A stretch of DNA of 64,000 nucleotides from Dendrobium chrysotoxum (taxonomy: Eukaryota; Streptophyta; Magnoliopsida; Asparagales; Orchidaceae). The stretch spans positions 14,900,764 through 14,964,763 of the forward strand of contig CM034310.1 of assembly GCA_019925795.1 (NCBI GenBank), in the 5' to 3' direction. Shown one piece after another: positions 22,800 through 33,243 of this stretch. The notes below the pieces were generated by a model. The model was given only the letters and a program-made list of their open reading frames with translations. It made no database searches and was not told the DNA's origin. A program made the translations under genes and the position numbers. Numbering within the stretch: the stretch's first letter is position 1; each line of letters begins with the position of its first letter.

Positions 22800-25682
22800 A
22801 TGTGGGCAAAGAAGCTAGTCCATGATACTAATATTAGGATAGGAACTTGGAATATAGGTTCCCTTACAGGAAGATTAATGGAATTAATAGATATTATGAT
22901 TCATAGGAAGATAAATATTTTGTGCATTCAGGAAACTAAATGGGTTGGAGAGAAGGCTAAGGAGATTGATAGTTTAGGATTTAAAGTTTGGTATTCAGGT
23001 AAGAGTCATACTAGAAATGGTGTAGGCGTGATTATAGATAAGAGTTTGAAGGATAATGTTATAAATATTAATAGAATTGGAGATAGAATTATGGCTTTAA
23101 AGATTGTTGTTGATGCTAAGATTATTAATATTATAAGTGCTTATGCTCCTCAAGTAGGTTTGGATATGTGTTCAAAATTAAAATTTGGGGATGACTTAGA
23201 AGAATTAATTCAAAAGATACCTCTCGAAGAAAAAAATTTTATTGGAGGAGATTTAAATGGACATGTTGGTAGAGAGGTAAATGATTTTAAAAGCATTCAT
23301 GGTGGATATGGGTTTGGAATGACTAATGAAGGTGGTAAGACCATATTAGATTTTTCTTTAGCTTATGATTTTGTAATTGCTAATACCTTATTTAAGAAAA
23401 GAGATGAGCATCTCATCACTTATAAGAATGGTTATAGTAAAACTCAGATTGATTATTTTCTTATAAGAAAAGTAGATCGTTTAGATTGCAAAGACTGTAA
23501 AGTTATTCCGAGTGAAAGTTTATGTACCCAACATCGCTTATTAGTTTTAGACTTTAAGATGAAGGGACAGAAAATAAAAAATAAAGTAAAGCGATTTTCT
23601 AGGATTAGATGGGGGCATTTAAAGAATAGTAATAAAAATATTTTTGAGAATAAGATTTTAGATTCTAAGATTTTATTTGTGCATGAGGATGCTAATGTTA
23701 TGTGGGAAAAAGTGGCTAGTGATATTAAAAATATTGCAAAAGATGTGTTTGGAGTATCAAAGGGAAAAGCCCCTAATAGTAAAAATAGCTGGTGGTGGAA
23801 TCCAATTGTGCAAGAAAAGATAAAAAATAAGAAGATTTGTTATAAAAATTGGTTTAGATGTAAAAATTCTGATAATTGGGAAAGATATAAAGAGGCATGT
23901 AAGGATTCTAAGAAAGCAATATGTGATGCAAAGATCTTAGCTTTTAATGATTTATATAATAGATTAGATACTAAGGAGGGAGAAAGATATATGTATAAGC
24001 TAGCCAAACAAAGAGATAGGAGTAGTAAGGATTTAATTCAAGTGAAGTGTATTAAGGATGAAGATCAAAAAGTACTTTTCTTAGAAGATGATATTCAACA
24101 AAGGTGGATGAGTTATTTTGATAAACTTTTTAATGAAGATTATAAGAATACAATTGACTTTAGTGACCTTAGCACCCTAAATGAAAATAAAGATTTCTAT
24201 TTTTATCGGCGTATTAGTAAAACCGAAGTTAGAGAGGCTTTAAAGAACATGAAGTGTGGAAAAGCTGTTGGACCTGATGATATCCCAATAGAGATGTGGA
24301 AATGCTTAGGAGATGAAGGAATTTCTTGGCTAACTAAACTTTTTAATAATATTTTGAAGACTAAAAAGATGGCAGATGCATGGAGAATGAGTGTATTGAT
24401 TCCTATTTATAAGAATAAAGGTGATGCACAAGATTGTGCGAATTATAGAGGAATTAAGTTAATGTGTCACACTTTAAAACTATGGGAGCGAGTTATGGAG
24501 CGTAGGCTGCGGCGTGATACTAATGTTTCTCAAAATCAATTTGGATTCATGCCTGGTAGGTCTACTATGGAAGCCATACATTTATTGAGAGGTTTGGTGG
24601 AGAAATATAGGGAGAATAAGGAGGATCTACATATGATATTTATTGATTTAGAGAAAGCATATGATAAAGTTCCAAGAGAAGTGCTTTGGAGAGTTCTTGA
24701 AAAGAAAGGAGTTAATAATGCTTATATTCAAATCATTAAAGATATGTATGAAGGAGCTATTACTTGTGTTCAAACACAAGGTGGCTTGACCAAGTATTTC
24801 CCTATTTCGGTTGGATTACATCAAGGATCAGCTTTAAGCCCATATCTTTTCGCGTTAGTCATAGATGTTCTCACTAGACATTTACAAGAGGATGTACCCT
24901 GTTGTATGCTTTTTGCTGATGATATTCTTCTTGTTGACAAGACCAGAGAGGGAGTTGAAGGTAAACTTGAAGTCTGGAGATCAACCTTAGAGTCTAAAGG
25001 TTTTCGCTTGAGTAGATCGAAAACTGAATATATGGAGTGTAATTTTAGTAGTAATAGACCTAGTGAGGGGATTGTGACTCTGGGTGATTGAGTCATTAAT
25101 AAGAGTACACGTTTTAGATATCTTGGATCTACTGTTCAGAGTGATGGTGAAATAGATGGGGATGTTATCAGTAGAATTCGAGTTGGATGGTTGAAGTGGA
25201 GGAATGCATCAGGCTTGTTGTGTGATAGAAAAGTCCCCCTTAAACTTAAGGGAAAATTCTATAAGATGGTGGTGAGACCTGCAATGCTTTATGGTGCAGA
25301 ATGTTGGCCATTAAAAGAGAAGCACAGTACTAAGTTATGTGTTGCGGAGATGAGGATGCTCAGGTGGATGAGTGGATTTACTCTTAGAGACAGGATACGA
25401 AATGAGCATATACGTGAAAAGGTTGGAGTAGCTCCAGTGGAGGATAAGATTAGAGAGAGTCGCCTTAGATGGTTTGGTCACATAAAACGACGGCCTTTCG
25501 ATGACCCAGTTAGGAAAGTAGAGGTATTAGATTTGACTTATGTTAAGAAATGTAGAGGTAGACCTAAAAAGACTTGGTTAGAAAATATTAGAAATGATCT
25601 TTCTTTATTAGATTTAAACGAGAATTTGACTTTGAACCGGACACAATGGAGAAAAAGGATTCATGTTGCCGACCCCACGTAG
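22800..25682 (+). pseudogene. RTE LINE ORF: endonuclease and reverse transcriptase, single nonsense codon
   Basis: From the first in-frame ATG (22,800) the frame runs 961 codons to TAG-region stop at 25,680-25,682, broken only by TGA at 25,089-25,091 (codon 764). The apurinic-type endonuclease is N-terminal: TWNIGS (residues 16-21), QETKW (Glu45), ISAYAPQ, GGDLNGHVG (about 150), QIDYF, TQHRLL (His about 244). The RT follows: VLIPIYKNKGD, NQFGFMPGRST, FIDLEKAYDKVP, GLHQGSALSP and FADD at 24,912-24,923 (about residue 705). The C-terminal part has a Trp-rich block and an RGRPKKTW motif. It would nick DNA and prime reverse transcription at the nick. An open frame also extends upstream to 22,722 without an ATG. 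Apart from the nonsense codon, every catalytic motif that I looked for is present. Confidence 0.9.
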
Positions 25683-25694
25683 TGGGACAAAGGC

Positions 25695-25722
25695 TTGTTG
25701 TTGTTGTTGTTGTTGTTGTTGC
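25695..25722 (+). repeat. (TTG)n tail of the LINE
   Basis: About nine TTG units, ending GCTG, directly after the short 3' UTR GTGGGACAAAGGC. It marks the 3' end of the insertion. Confidence 0.9.
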
Positions 25723-25723
25723 T

Positions 25724-26190
25724 GTAATTTTTACCTAGTTTTTTTGTCTTTTAATGAAATTTCCTATCAATCTTTATTATCTCTCTTTTGTATTATTCTT
25801 AGTTCCCTAAAAAAAAGTGGTTTTCTGTTGATCGTACTATATGACTTTAAATAGTATTATACGAACAAACTCGTATTGTACGAATTAAATCATATTGTAT
25901 GACCTATTTGGACTGAACAGTATTCTTTTTTGTTTGTGTAAACATACTTATTTCTTGCAGAAAATATTTAAATAAGTAATTGCTAACTTCATTAAACTAA
26001 CAGGATGAAAATTCATGAATTTATATATCCCCTCATATTTCCTTTGCATGATAATTCCTTGTGTATGCTTAAAAATCTAAATCGAATTGGAATTAAGTTA
26101 GTTGAAATGAAAACTTATTCTCTCTACTACATGTTCTTATTTAATGGATATATTCTGAAATTTGATGAATGAAATTCATTATTTTTCTAT
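25724..26190 (+). other. 3' non-coding part of element 2, with further type A palindromes
   Basis: A short cluster at 25,828-25,915 (GATCGTACTATATGA, CTCGTATTGTACGAA, CATATTGTATGA) repeats the palindrome of the LTR. The rest is AT-rich with no open frame of note. Confidence 0.5.
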
Positions 26191-26590
26191 ATCAAGTTTT
26201 TATTCCTATTAGAAAGCTTGAATTTGCTTTGTAGATTATTCCTCCCTATATAAGAGAACGAGTTACTCTTCTCTTCTATATGGAAGATAATCTTATAACT
26301 CAGATTCTTAAAGCTTTAGAAAGGAAGCAATTTATAAAAATAATTTAAAAGAGGCACAAAATGAGCCCAAAATTAAAAGATGTGCAATGATGTCAAATAG
26401 TAAAAGATGCACTAAGTGTATCAAAAATAGAAGATGTGCAATGAACACATAAAACAAATAAAAGAGACACAAAATGAGCCCAACCTAAATTATCTTCTCC
26501 TTTTGGTAAATCTTTAAGTCTTAGAAAACCCCTATGCGTCATAATATGTTTAATACTTAATTTTAGGAAAATCGTCATTTTTCATTCACC
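26190..26590 (+). repeat. Dispersed repeat D, copy 1 (in element 2)
   Basis: Contains ATTATTCCTCCCTATATAAG, then GGAAGATAATCTTATAAC, then degenerate ~25-base units built from AGGCACAAAATGAGCCCAAA and AAAAGATGTGCAATG. It is collinear with the reverse complement of 53,200-53,565 and with 28,320-28,545; the first half also matches 43,440-43,530. Confidence 0.7.
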
Positions 26591-27090
26591 ACATTTACAG
26601 TAATATTCTATATATTTCATGCTAGCAGTCCGAAAAGTTTAAGTTTCCCTATCTAATTGCACTTTTTGAGTTAGATTTTTATTTAAACAACGGACTTTAG
26701 CCTATGAAGATTCTAAGCCGGGTGTGTAAACTTTAGAATCAAAATTTGTTGGTTATAATAAGGTCAACACTTGCCTTATTTGATCTTTTTCTATTAATAG
26801 AGTAAGTTTATTACATTCTAAAAATGTCTATGAAAGTTAACAGAGTTTTGATGTGTTTCTTTATTGCGAGCTACTAGTCTTTTTGAATATGTGTGTTTTC
26901 TGGTCCTATTTTTGTTTCTGTATTTGTTTCTATTTCCTATTTTTCTTCTTTCTATTATTTCTCTTTTTTTGTGATGTCAAAAGGGGGAGAGTTTTGTTTA
27001 TTGATTGGTTCTTTATTTGTTACTTAAGTCTAGAGGAAATAATTATTTTAAAAATCCTAAACAATAATATTTACCAATATTTACCATCAT
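26591..27090 (+). other. Element 2 3' leader including an upstream polypurine tract
   Basis: T-rich sequence (26,850-26,965) leads into TTTTTTTGTGATGTCAAAAG followed by GGGGGAGAG at about 26,963-26,992, an extra PPT-like tract. The T-rich part gives an open frame of 86 codons full of Phe, Leu and Cys (26,853-27,113), which I treat as low complexity. Confidence 0.55.
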
Positions 27091-27105
27091 CAAAAAGGGG
27101 GAGAT
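27091..27105 (+). promoter_or_regulatory. Polypurine tract of element 2
   Basis: CAAAAAGGGGGAGAT lies directly before the 3' LTR start at 27,106 and would prime plus-strand DNA synthesis. Confidence 0.9.
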
Positions 27106-27257
27106 TATTGTAAATCTGATTCAAGTACTGTGATTTTGATAATAACAAACATTATTATTCATGTTACTGCTTCCTCCCATTTTATGATATTTTATTTTGT
27201 GTTGTGTGCACTAACATTTCAAGATTGCAGTCCACCGTTCATTTGTAATATAGATTT
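27106..27257 (+). repeat. Truncated 3' LTR of element 2
   Basis: Matches the first ~150 bases of 14,206-15,951, beginning TATTGTAAATC. Similarity ends after CATTTGTAATATAGATT, where unrelated sequence begins. The missing ~1.6 kb shows a deletion. Confidence 0.85.
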
Positions 27258-27999
27258 ATCTCCACTGAAGTGCCCACACTCGAGTGGAAGATGAGGTGGG
27301 TCTCATCCTACGAAGAGAAGAGTTTAATTTCAAGAATCGGGTCCAAGTCGACTAGCTATTGTTATAATCATCATAGGGAGCCAAAGAAGCTATCATATCA
27401 TGACCAGCATGCAGCATTTAATCATCAGTACAGTCAAAAAACTCTTGTTAGATCTTTTGGGTATGGAGCATTAGCTCATCAAAGGTATAATCCCATATCT
27501 CCATCTTCACATCAGTCTAGAAATCTTCTTATGAGAACTTCTGGTCATCCTTCAAATCAGCATCCGTCAAAGGCTGACCAACACCATTCACGAGGTAACG
27601 AATCATCTTCTAGTTTTTATAGGTGGAGATTGAAATTTATAAATTAATCAACCTCATTATCTAACAAGGAGAAGGTTTGATAGCCTAAGATGGTTCCCAC
27701 TCCAACTATAATGAATCAGAGGAATAATGTAGTGGATGAAATATCAAGAAATGGGAAGTTTGTGATAGAACTATCTCCTCTTAGATAATATACTCTAGTA
27801 TATCCACACCTTGTGGAAGGGAAGTTAATAGAAGAGATGGTGGATCATCTTAAAGAGAGCATCTGCCAGATCAACGAGCAAGAAGCTGTAGAGGATGAAG
27901 AAATGAATGAAGAGATGTTTAGTAGTATTAACATGGTCGACACTCATTCATCTCTACAAAGAGAGAGAACTTGGGTTTAGACTCTTGTTAGAAAGTATT
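27258..27999 (+). pseudogene. Probable gypsy polyprotein remnant, not resolved
   Basis: The stretch has two longer open frames, 27,270-27,647 (His-, Ser- and Gln-rich) and about 27,688-27,965 (broken once, acidic, ending in a TAG). Neither shows a motif I can assign. The location, before the RNase H and integrase remnants of a Tat-like gypsy, suggests gag or the gag-protease linker of that element. It could also be unrelated sequence brought in by the deletion at 27,257. Confidence 0.3.
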
Positions 28000-28545
28000 T
28001 GATTCATCTTTCTCAATGGGAATGTATCCTCTATCCTAAATTTAAAAAGAAGAAATTTGTGGTCAACTACATTAAATATTCAAAAGTAGAAGAGCCTATA
28101 AATGATCAAAGCTATAAAAAAATATATTCCCTCCCTCTCACCTCTTATGTGTGGGTAGACATCTATTTTAAGTTTAAATCTATTTCAAAAGTAAAATTGG
28201 ATGAGAAATAAAAATCATCAAATTTCTTGTGGGAATGTATCTTATAGGCATCATTATCATGATCATAAATATATTCAATGATTTTCTTAATCAAGTTATC
28301 CTTTTTATAAAAAAGGGTTTATTTTATAGATCGTTCTTCCTTATATAAGAGAGTGAGTTTTCTTCTCTTGTATTTGGAAGATAATCTTATAACTGAGAAT
28401 CATTTTATGGCTTTAAAAGGAAACCCTTTACCAAAAAAATAGAAAAGATGCGCAATGTGTGTCAAAATGAAAAGATTCATATTAATGTTCCAAATTAAAG
28501 ATGCGTAAAGTGGGCCAAAACTAAAATAAAGATGCACAAAGGAAA
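28000..28545 (+). repeat. Dispersed repeat D, copy 2 (longest)
   Basis: Collinear over its whole length with 43,090-43,530: a block around TTCCCTCCCTCTCACCTCTT (28,130), AAATTTCTTGT (28,220), a T-rich spacer, CTTATATAAGAGAGTGAGTT (28,343), TTGGAAGATAATCTTATAAC. It ends with the ATGCGCAATGTGTGTCAAAA type units (28,446-28,545), which copy 4 lacks. Confidence 0.65.
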
Positions 28546-28559
28546 AGTTATAGCAAATT

Positions 28560-29230
28560 TACTAGCAGCTCATCTGATGAAGGATGATTGCCTGATAAAT
28601 GATGAACTACAAGATGAATAAATCATGAAACTCAAGTCAAATGAGAAGTATATCTGGGAATTCTATTTTGACGGTGCTGCTTCCAGTCAGTAAGATGCAT
28701 CAGATGATATTTCCCTACGACATGCTGGGATTGGTATAGTATTCATCACAGTTGATAAAGGTGTGATGTATTACTCATACAATATGTTAGAACCTTGTAT
28801 GAATAATGAAGCTAAGAACAAGGCATTGATAACTAGCTTATAATTAATAATTTTAAATGGGATCAAAGATATCAAAATCTTTGGAGATTCATAGTTTTGA
28901 TTAATCAAGTAGCTAAGATTTATAAAGTGTTAAAAGAGACTTTGATTCCTTATCATCAATATACTATGCATTTATTAGAACATATGCCAAACATTACATT
29001 ATACATAATTCCACATGGAAAAAATTCTACCGTGGATGCTCTTGCTAAGTTAGTAAAAGCCTTAGTATGTTTTGAGGAAGACTCAATTTTGATAGAAGTA
29101 CAAGGTCGGCAAGTTCTGTCTTCCCTAGATTTTGAATATATAAATAAAAAATCCCCAGTTGAGGTGAAAATTGTTTGAGCTGTAGACGATGAAGCAGTAT
29201 ATTGGGGAAAACCATTCATCAAACACTTGC
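28560..29230 (+). pseudogene. Archaeal-type RNase H of a Tat/Ogre-like gypsy element
   Basis: Translation gives EFYFDGAA (catalytic Asp, 28,661-28,684), then about 45 residues later the NNEAKNKAL box (catalytic Glu, near 28,803) and FGDS (catalytic Asp, near 28,881). A frameshift joins this to 28,897-29,178, which carries LINQVAKIYKV and the HGKNSTVDALAKL block. This D-E-D layout with an NNEA box is the additional archaeal-type RNase H of the Tat lineage of Ty3/gypsy elements. Stops follow SQ, TSL and GDS. The RT that should precede it is absent here. Confidence 0.7.
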
Positions 29231-30200
29231 AAGAAAAGAAGCTCCCTTAGGAGAAATCAATAGCAAATGAAATCAAGAGATGATTGTTGTCTTATGCTCT
29301 AATTAACGACTCCCTATATGGAAGATCATTTCATCATATATGATTGTGGTGCCTAAATAAATCAAAATTATAGAAGATTATAAATGAAGTATATGCTAGA
29401 TTGTGTGGTGCACATCAATATGGGCCAAAGTCAAAAATGAAAATCAAACGGATGGGATATTACTTGTCGTTGATGATAGATAACTACATGAATGTTGCAC
29501 ATCATTATCATTCATGCCAATGCATGGTATAGTTCTACATCTGCCACCAAATATCCTACATCCAACCATCGCTTCATGGACTTTTAAAAGTTAGGGTACT
29601 GATATTGTCGATCTAATAGATCCTTCATCCTCCAGAGGTCACAGATTTATACTAGCAACTACATACTACTTCTCAAAGTGGGCAAAAGTAGTTCCTTAGA
29701 GAGAAGTCAAAGCTCATCATGTTTTAAAGTATTTCAAAATGAATGTTGTGTATCGGTTCAATGTTCCTTACTGAAGTATCTCTGATAACAGTCTTTCATT
29801 TAGAAGCACTAAAATAAATAATTTTGCTAGATGCCACAATATCGATCGGAGTTACTCTACCATCTATTACCCTCAGAAAAATGGATTAATAGAGGCTTTT
29901 AATAAAACCTTGGTTCAGATCTTAAAGAAGACCTTAGAGGACAATAAGTGTCAATGACATGAGCAGTTGTTTGAAGATTTGTGGGCATACTGACCACATA
30001 TAGAACTCCAACTCAATCTATATTGTATGCTTTAGTCGTTGGTGCAAAGGCTATTATACATTTGGAAGAACAACTTCATTCACTTAGAGTTGCAGAAAAT
30101 TTTGATATTACCTCAGAATAGAATGTTAAACTCCAATTAGAAGAGATCAAAGGTTTGGAAGAGAAGTGCCTGTAAGCTTAACAGAACCTCAAGTTATATG
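29231..30200 (+). pseudogene. Integrase of the Tat/Ogre-like gypsy element
   Basis: In shifting frames one reads a zinc-domain piece (EVYARLCGAHQYGPK, about 29,382-29,430), a core segment, YHPQKNG-like sequence followed by LIEAFNKTL with the catalytic Glu (about 29,880-29,910), and the C-terminal part with LEEQLHSLRVA (about 30,065-30,095) and EEIKGLEEKCL. The order after the RNase H is that expected for Ty3/gypsy. Numerous stops make it non-functional. Confidence 0.7.
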
Positions 30201-30254
30201 AAGATAAACTGATCCAGGCTCACAAAAAATGGAAGAACTAAGAAACTTATCCTC

Positions 30255-31265
30255 AGTGGAGTTCAGATGTCTTGGTTCTAAATTCGCTCATTCAAGAATT
30301 GATCTCCCATCTAAGTATTCCATTTTTTCTAGAAATCAATCTTCCAGTTAAAGTTTAAATTCACCTCTCCGATAATAAATATATCGGTTATGTTTTAAAT
30401 TTGTTCATTTGGGAATAGATCTCCCATTCGAATATTCTACTTTATCAAGAAATCAATCTTCCAGTCAAAGTTTAATTTCACTTTTTTGATAATCAATCAG
30501 TTGGTTAGGTTCTAAATTCGCTCGTTTAGGAATTGATCTCCCATTCAAGTATTTCGATTAGTCTAGAAATCAATCTTCTAGTCAAAGTTTAAATTCACCT
30601 TTTGATAATCGATCTATCGGTCAGGTTATAAATCAGCTCATTCAGTAATTGATCTCTCATTTGAGTATTTCACTTTGTCTAGTAATCAATCTTCCAGTCA
30701 AAGTTTAAATTTTACCTTTCTGATAATTGATTTATCGGTCAGGTTCTAAATTTGCTAGTCTGGGAATCGATCTCCCATTCAAGAATTTTAGCTTTGTCTA
30801 GAAATCAATCTTCTAGTCAAAATTTAAATTCATCTTTTTAATAATATATCTATCAGTTAGGTTTGAAATCTACTCATTCAGGAATCGATCTCCCATCTGA
30901 GTATTCCACTTTGTATGAAAATGGATTTTCCAGTCAAAGTTTAAATTCACCTTTTCGATAATTAATCTATCAATAAGGTCTTAAATTCCCTCATCTCAGA
31001 AAGGGTCTCCTATTCGAGTATTTCAGCTTTATCTAAAAATCAATTTTTCAGTCAAATTTTAAATCTCACCTTTTTGATAATTGATCTATCAGTTAGGTTT
31101 AAATTCACTCATTTGAGAATTGAGTTGCCGTCTGAGTACCACTTTTACTTGGGAATCGATCTCCCATTTGAGGTTTAAATTTCCCTCTCTGAGAATTGAT
31201 CTCTCAGTTAGGTTATGCATATACTAGATGAAAATTGATCTTTCAATCAAGTTTCCATCTTTTAA
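30255..31265 (+). repeat. Higher-order minisatellite, ~117-bp units made of three ~39-bp monomers
   Basis: Eight to nine units. The anchor GATCTCCCAT or a variant recurs at about 30,301, 30,418, 30,536, 30,651, 30,769, 30,887, 31,003 and 31,118. Each unit holds three related monomers with the cores AATTGATCTCCCATTC, AATCAATCTTCCAGTC and AATCGATCTATCGGTC. After about 31,115 the monomers follow each other without the ternary order. It lies between the integrase and the 3' LTR, a place where Tat-lineage elements carry tandem repeats. Confidence 0.85.
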
Positions 31266-32699
31266 ACTTTGTTGATCAATTCAGTCAACACCAAAATGTG
31301 TGAATTATCCTTTGAACTCATCACACCTATTCGGGGTCCATTTGTTGACCTTATTTTTATGTGAGGTCATCAGGACATATCCAGACTCCTCATCATCCAT
31401 CTGATGGTTAACAATCACTAACTATAAATCATCCAACACTTAATTAATCAATATATATAATCAATTCCATGTTTAATTAATCAACCAGCATTCAATCAAA
31501 TTTCAATCATTCAACCTTCAACCTTCAACCTATAATCAAATCAATCAATCAATGTTTACATGCAGTTGCATCCCTGCACTATAGTCAATTGATCTAGTGT
31601 ATTTCCTAGCTCAGTGCACTGACACTATTGGATTTAAATCCAGCACTACATATATTCAATCAATTATTCAATCATCAAGTAAAACTTTAAGCAATCATTC
31701 AAACACCTAGAATCCAGTCAAGCTTCAATTACCTGCAACTATAGCATTACACTGTAATTAAGCTGCTTAGTACACTACCTAGCTCAGTGCACTAGCATCT
31801 ATGCCTCAATCAATTCCATATCACTTTACTAGAAGTTATATACATCAAACCAATCATTGCTGGCTCCTCAGCCAGTGATTGGCCCAATCTGACTCAGTTG
31901 AGCTAGCTCAAGCTAGTTTAATTATTCATTAGCTTCATCTACCCTAATCAAACCATCACATGATTTATGATTTTCATCAAACTTATTTAAATATCTCTCT
32001 TAGTTAAATGGACATGATTCCCTAGCCCAATCAACAGTTGTCAACTGGGCCCATAGTTGGTCAAACCAAGTTAATAGAGGGTCAAATCATTACATATAAT
32101 TAAATCCACCTATGCAAAACTCCTAAACCTTACAACCATCCAATACATGCCTTAAATATAAACTAAACCCATCATGAGTCAAATCATGATGGATTTGACC
32201 AAGTCAACATATTACATTTGGTCAAACCCACTTCCATGCATATTTATATACTTAAGCTTCAATTTCATAGCCCTAAACTCCTTATAGTTCATTTCATCAC
32301 CTTTCAGATAACGTCCATTGACTCACCTAGGTTAGTTGGTTAACTTTGACTGGTTATAAAAGTTTGTTAGGGATGTTAAGCCCTTATGAACTGGCCCGAG
32401 GCTAACTAAGAGGGAGGGGGGGGGGTGAATTGGTAGTTTTAAAAATTTTTGAGCAAAAATGATTTTGAAAACATTTTTGAATGTTTTAAAATAATTACAA
32501 TTTTACATAAATATGGAGATGTTTAACCAAATAAAATAATAACTTTAACCACATGATCATCCATAAAAAGTAGAGTGCAGAAATTAAAAAGTAGAACAGT
32601 AAAAGGAAGAACACACTAGATTTTATAGTGGTTCGATCAACTTGACCTACATCCACTCCCCGGAGCCTCCCCTCTAGGTATTGCACTAAAACTCAGTGA

Positions 32700-32895
32700 C
32701 TCTCCTTCTACTCCAACAGTAAGGCAGAGAAGCCTTTACAAAATTCCTCTTCACCAACCCAGTGAGGTAGAGAACCCACTCTCGTTTTGCTTCCTCCTGA
32801 AGCAGACAGAGAATCTTACCTCCTTTCACTTCCTCCTGAAGCAGGTAGAGAACCTTATCTCTTTTCACTTCCTCCTGAAGTAGGTAGAGAACCTT
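32700..32895 (-). repeat. Tandem ~40-bp hairpin units (minus strand)
   Basis: On the minus strand units begin GGTTCTCTACC or variants and contain GCTTCAGGAGGAAG. Open frames here (32,686-33,027) with repeated LLQEE words are products of this repeat and not genes. Confidence 0.8.
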
Positions 32896-33243
32896 GATCT
32901 TCTTACTGACGATCCTTCCCACAGAGACACCAAGGGACAAGGGACAACGACTGGAGATGAAGACTCGAATCTTTTCTTGGAGTAACCTTTGTGAACACTG
33001 TTGCAAATTTGGTTTTGATGATGACAAACATGTTTCCAGTGTGTTTTGCTTGGCTAATCTGTTTCAGGCACAAAAGATCGCGAGCCACTCAAGCCAACTC
33101 AAGATCGGGTCCAAGTGTCTCAAATGAATGATTTTTCTTTTTATTGAGTCAATTGTAATGTAACTAATTCCCTAGCTAAGTAACCTTGTACACACACACT
33201 CAGGGAGAGAGATTGAGTGAATTAGAGTTTCTGTTCAAATTTT

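Larger units (their letters stand above)
22680..25723 (+). mobile_element. RTE-clade LINE inserted in element 2
   Basis: A compact non-LTR element with a GC-richer leader from about 22,680 (GGGCGTTCCCTGGAAGCGACGC), one endonuclease-RT ORF, a 3' UTR of only about 15 bases and a (TTG)n tail at 25,695-25,722. Short 3' UTR and a microsatellite-like tail in place of poly(A) are typical of RTE elements. It lies just behind the extra ORF of element 2. I could not find a convincing target-site duplication. It is by far the best preserved coding unit in the window. Confidence 0.85.
14206..27257 (+). mobile_element. Element 2: Sirevirus-like copia (type A LTR), with nested LINE
   Basis: The element has a 5' LTR at 14,206-15,951, PBS at 15,954-15,965, gag-pol at 16,011-20,841, a spacer, an extra ORF ending at 22,614, an RTE LINE inserted at about 22,680-25,723, two polypurine tracts, and a 3' LTR that starts at 27,106 but stops after about 150 bp. 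The two LTR starts differ at roughly one base in ten by eye, so it is an old insertion. It lies inside a Tat/Ogre-like gypsy. Confidence 0.85.

Noticed and set aside
22640..25740. Target-site duplication for the LINE
   Set aside because: Only weak similarity (TGTAAT words) was found on the two sides; not reportable as a duplication.
26853..27113. 86-codon Phe/Leu/Cys-rich frame resembling a membrane protein
   Set aside because: It covers a T-rich leader, a polypurine tract and the LTR start; no homologue in element 3 at the same place.
30255..31265. Possible CRISPR array because of regular repeats
   Set aside because: The whole ~117-bp unit is repeated, spacers are not unique, and the setting is a plant gypsy element.
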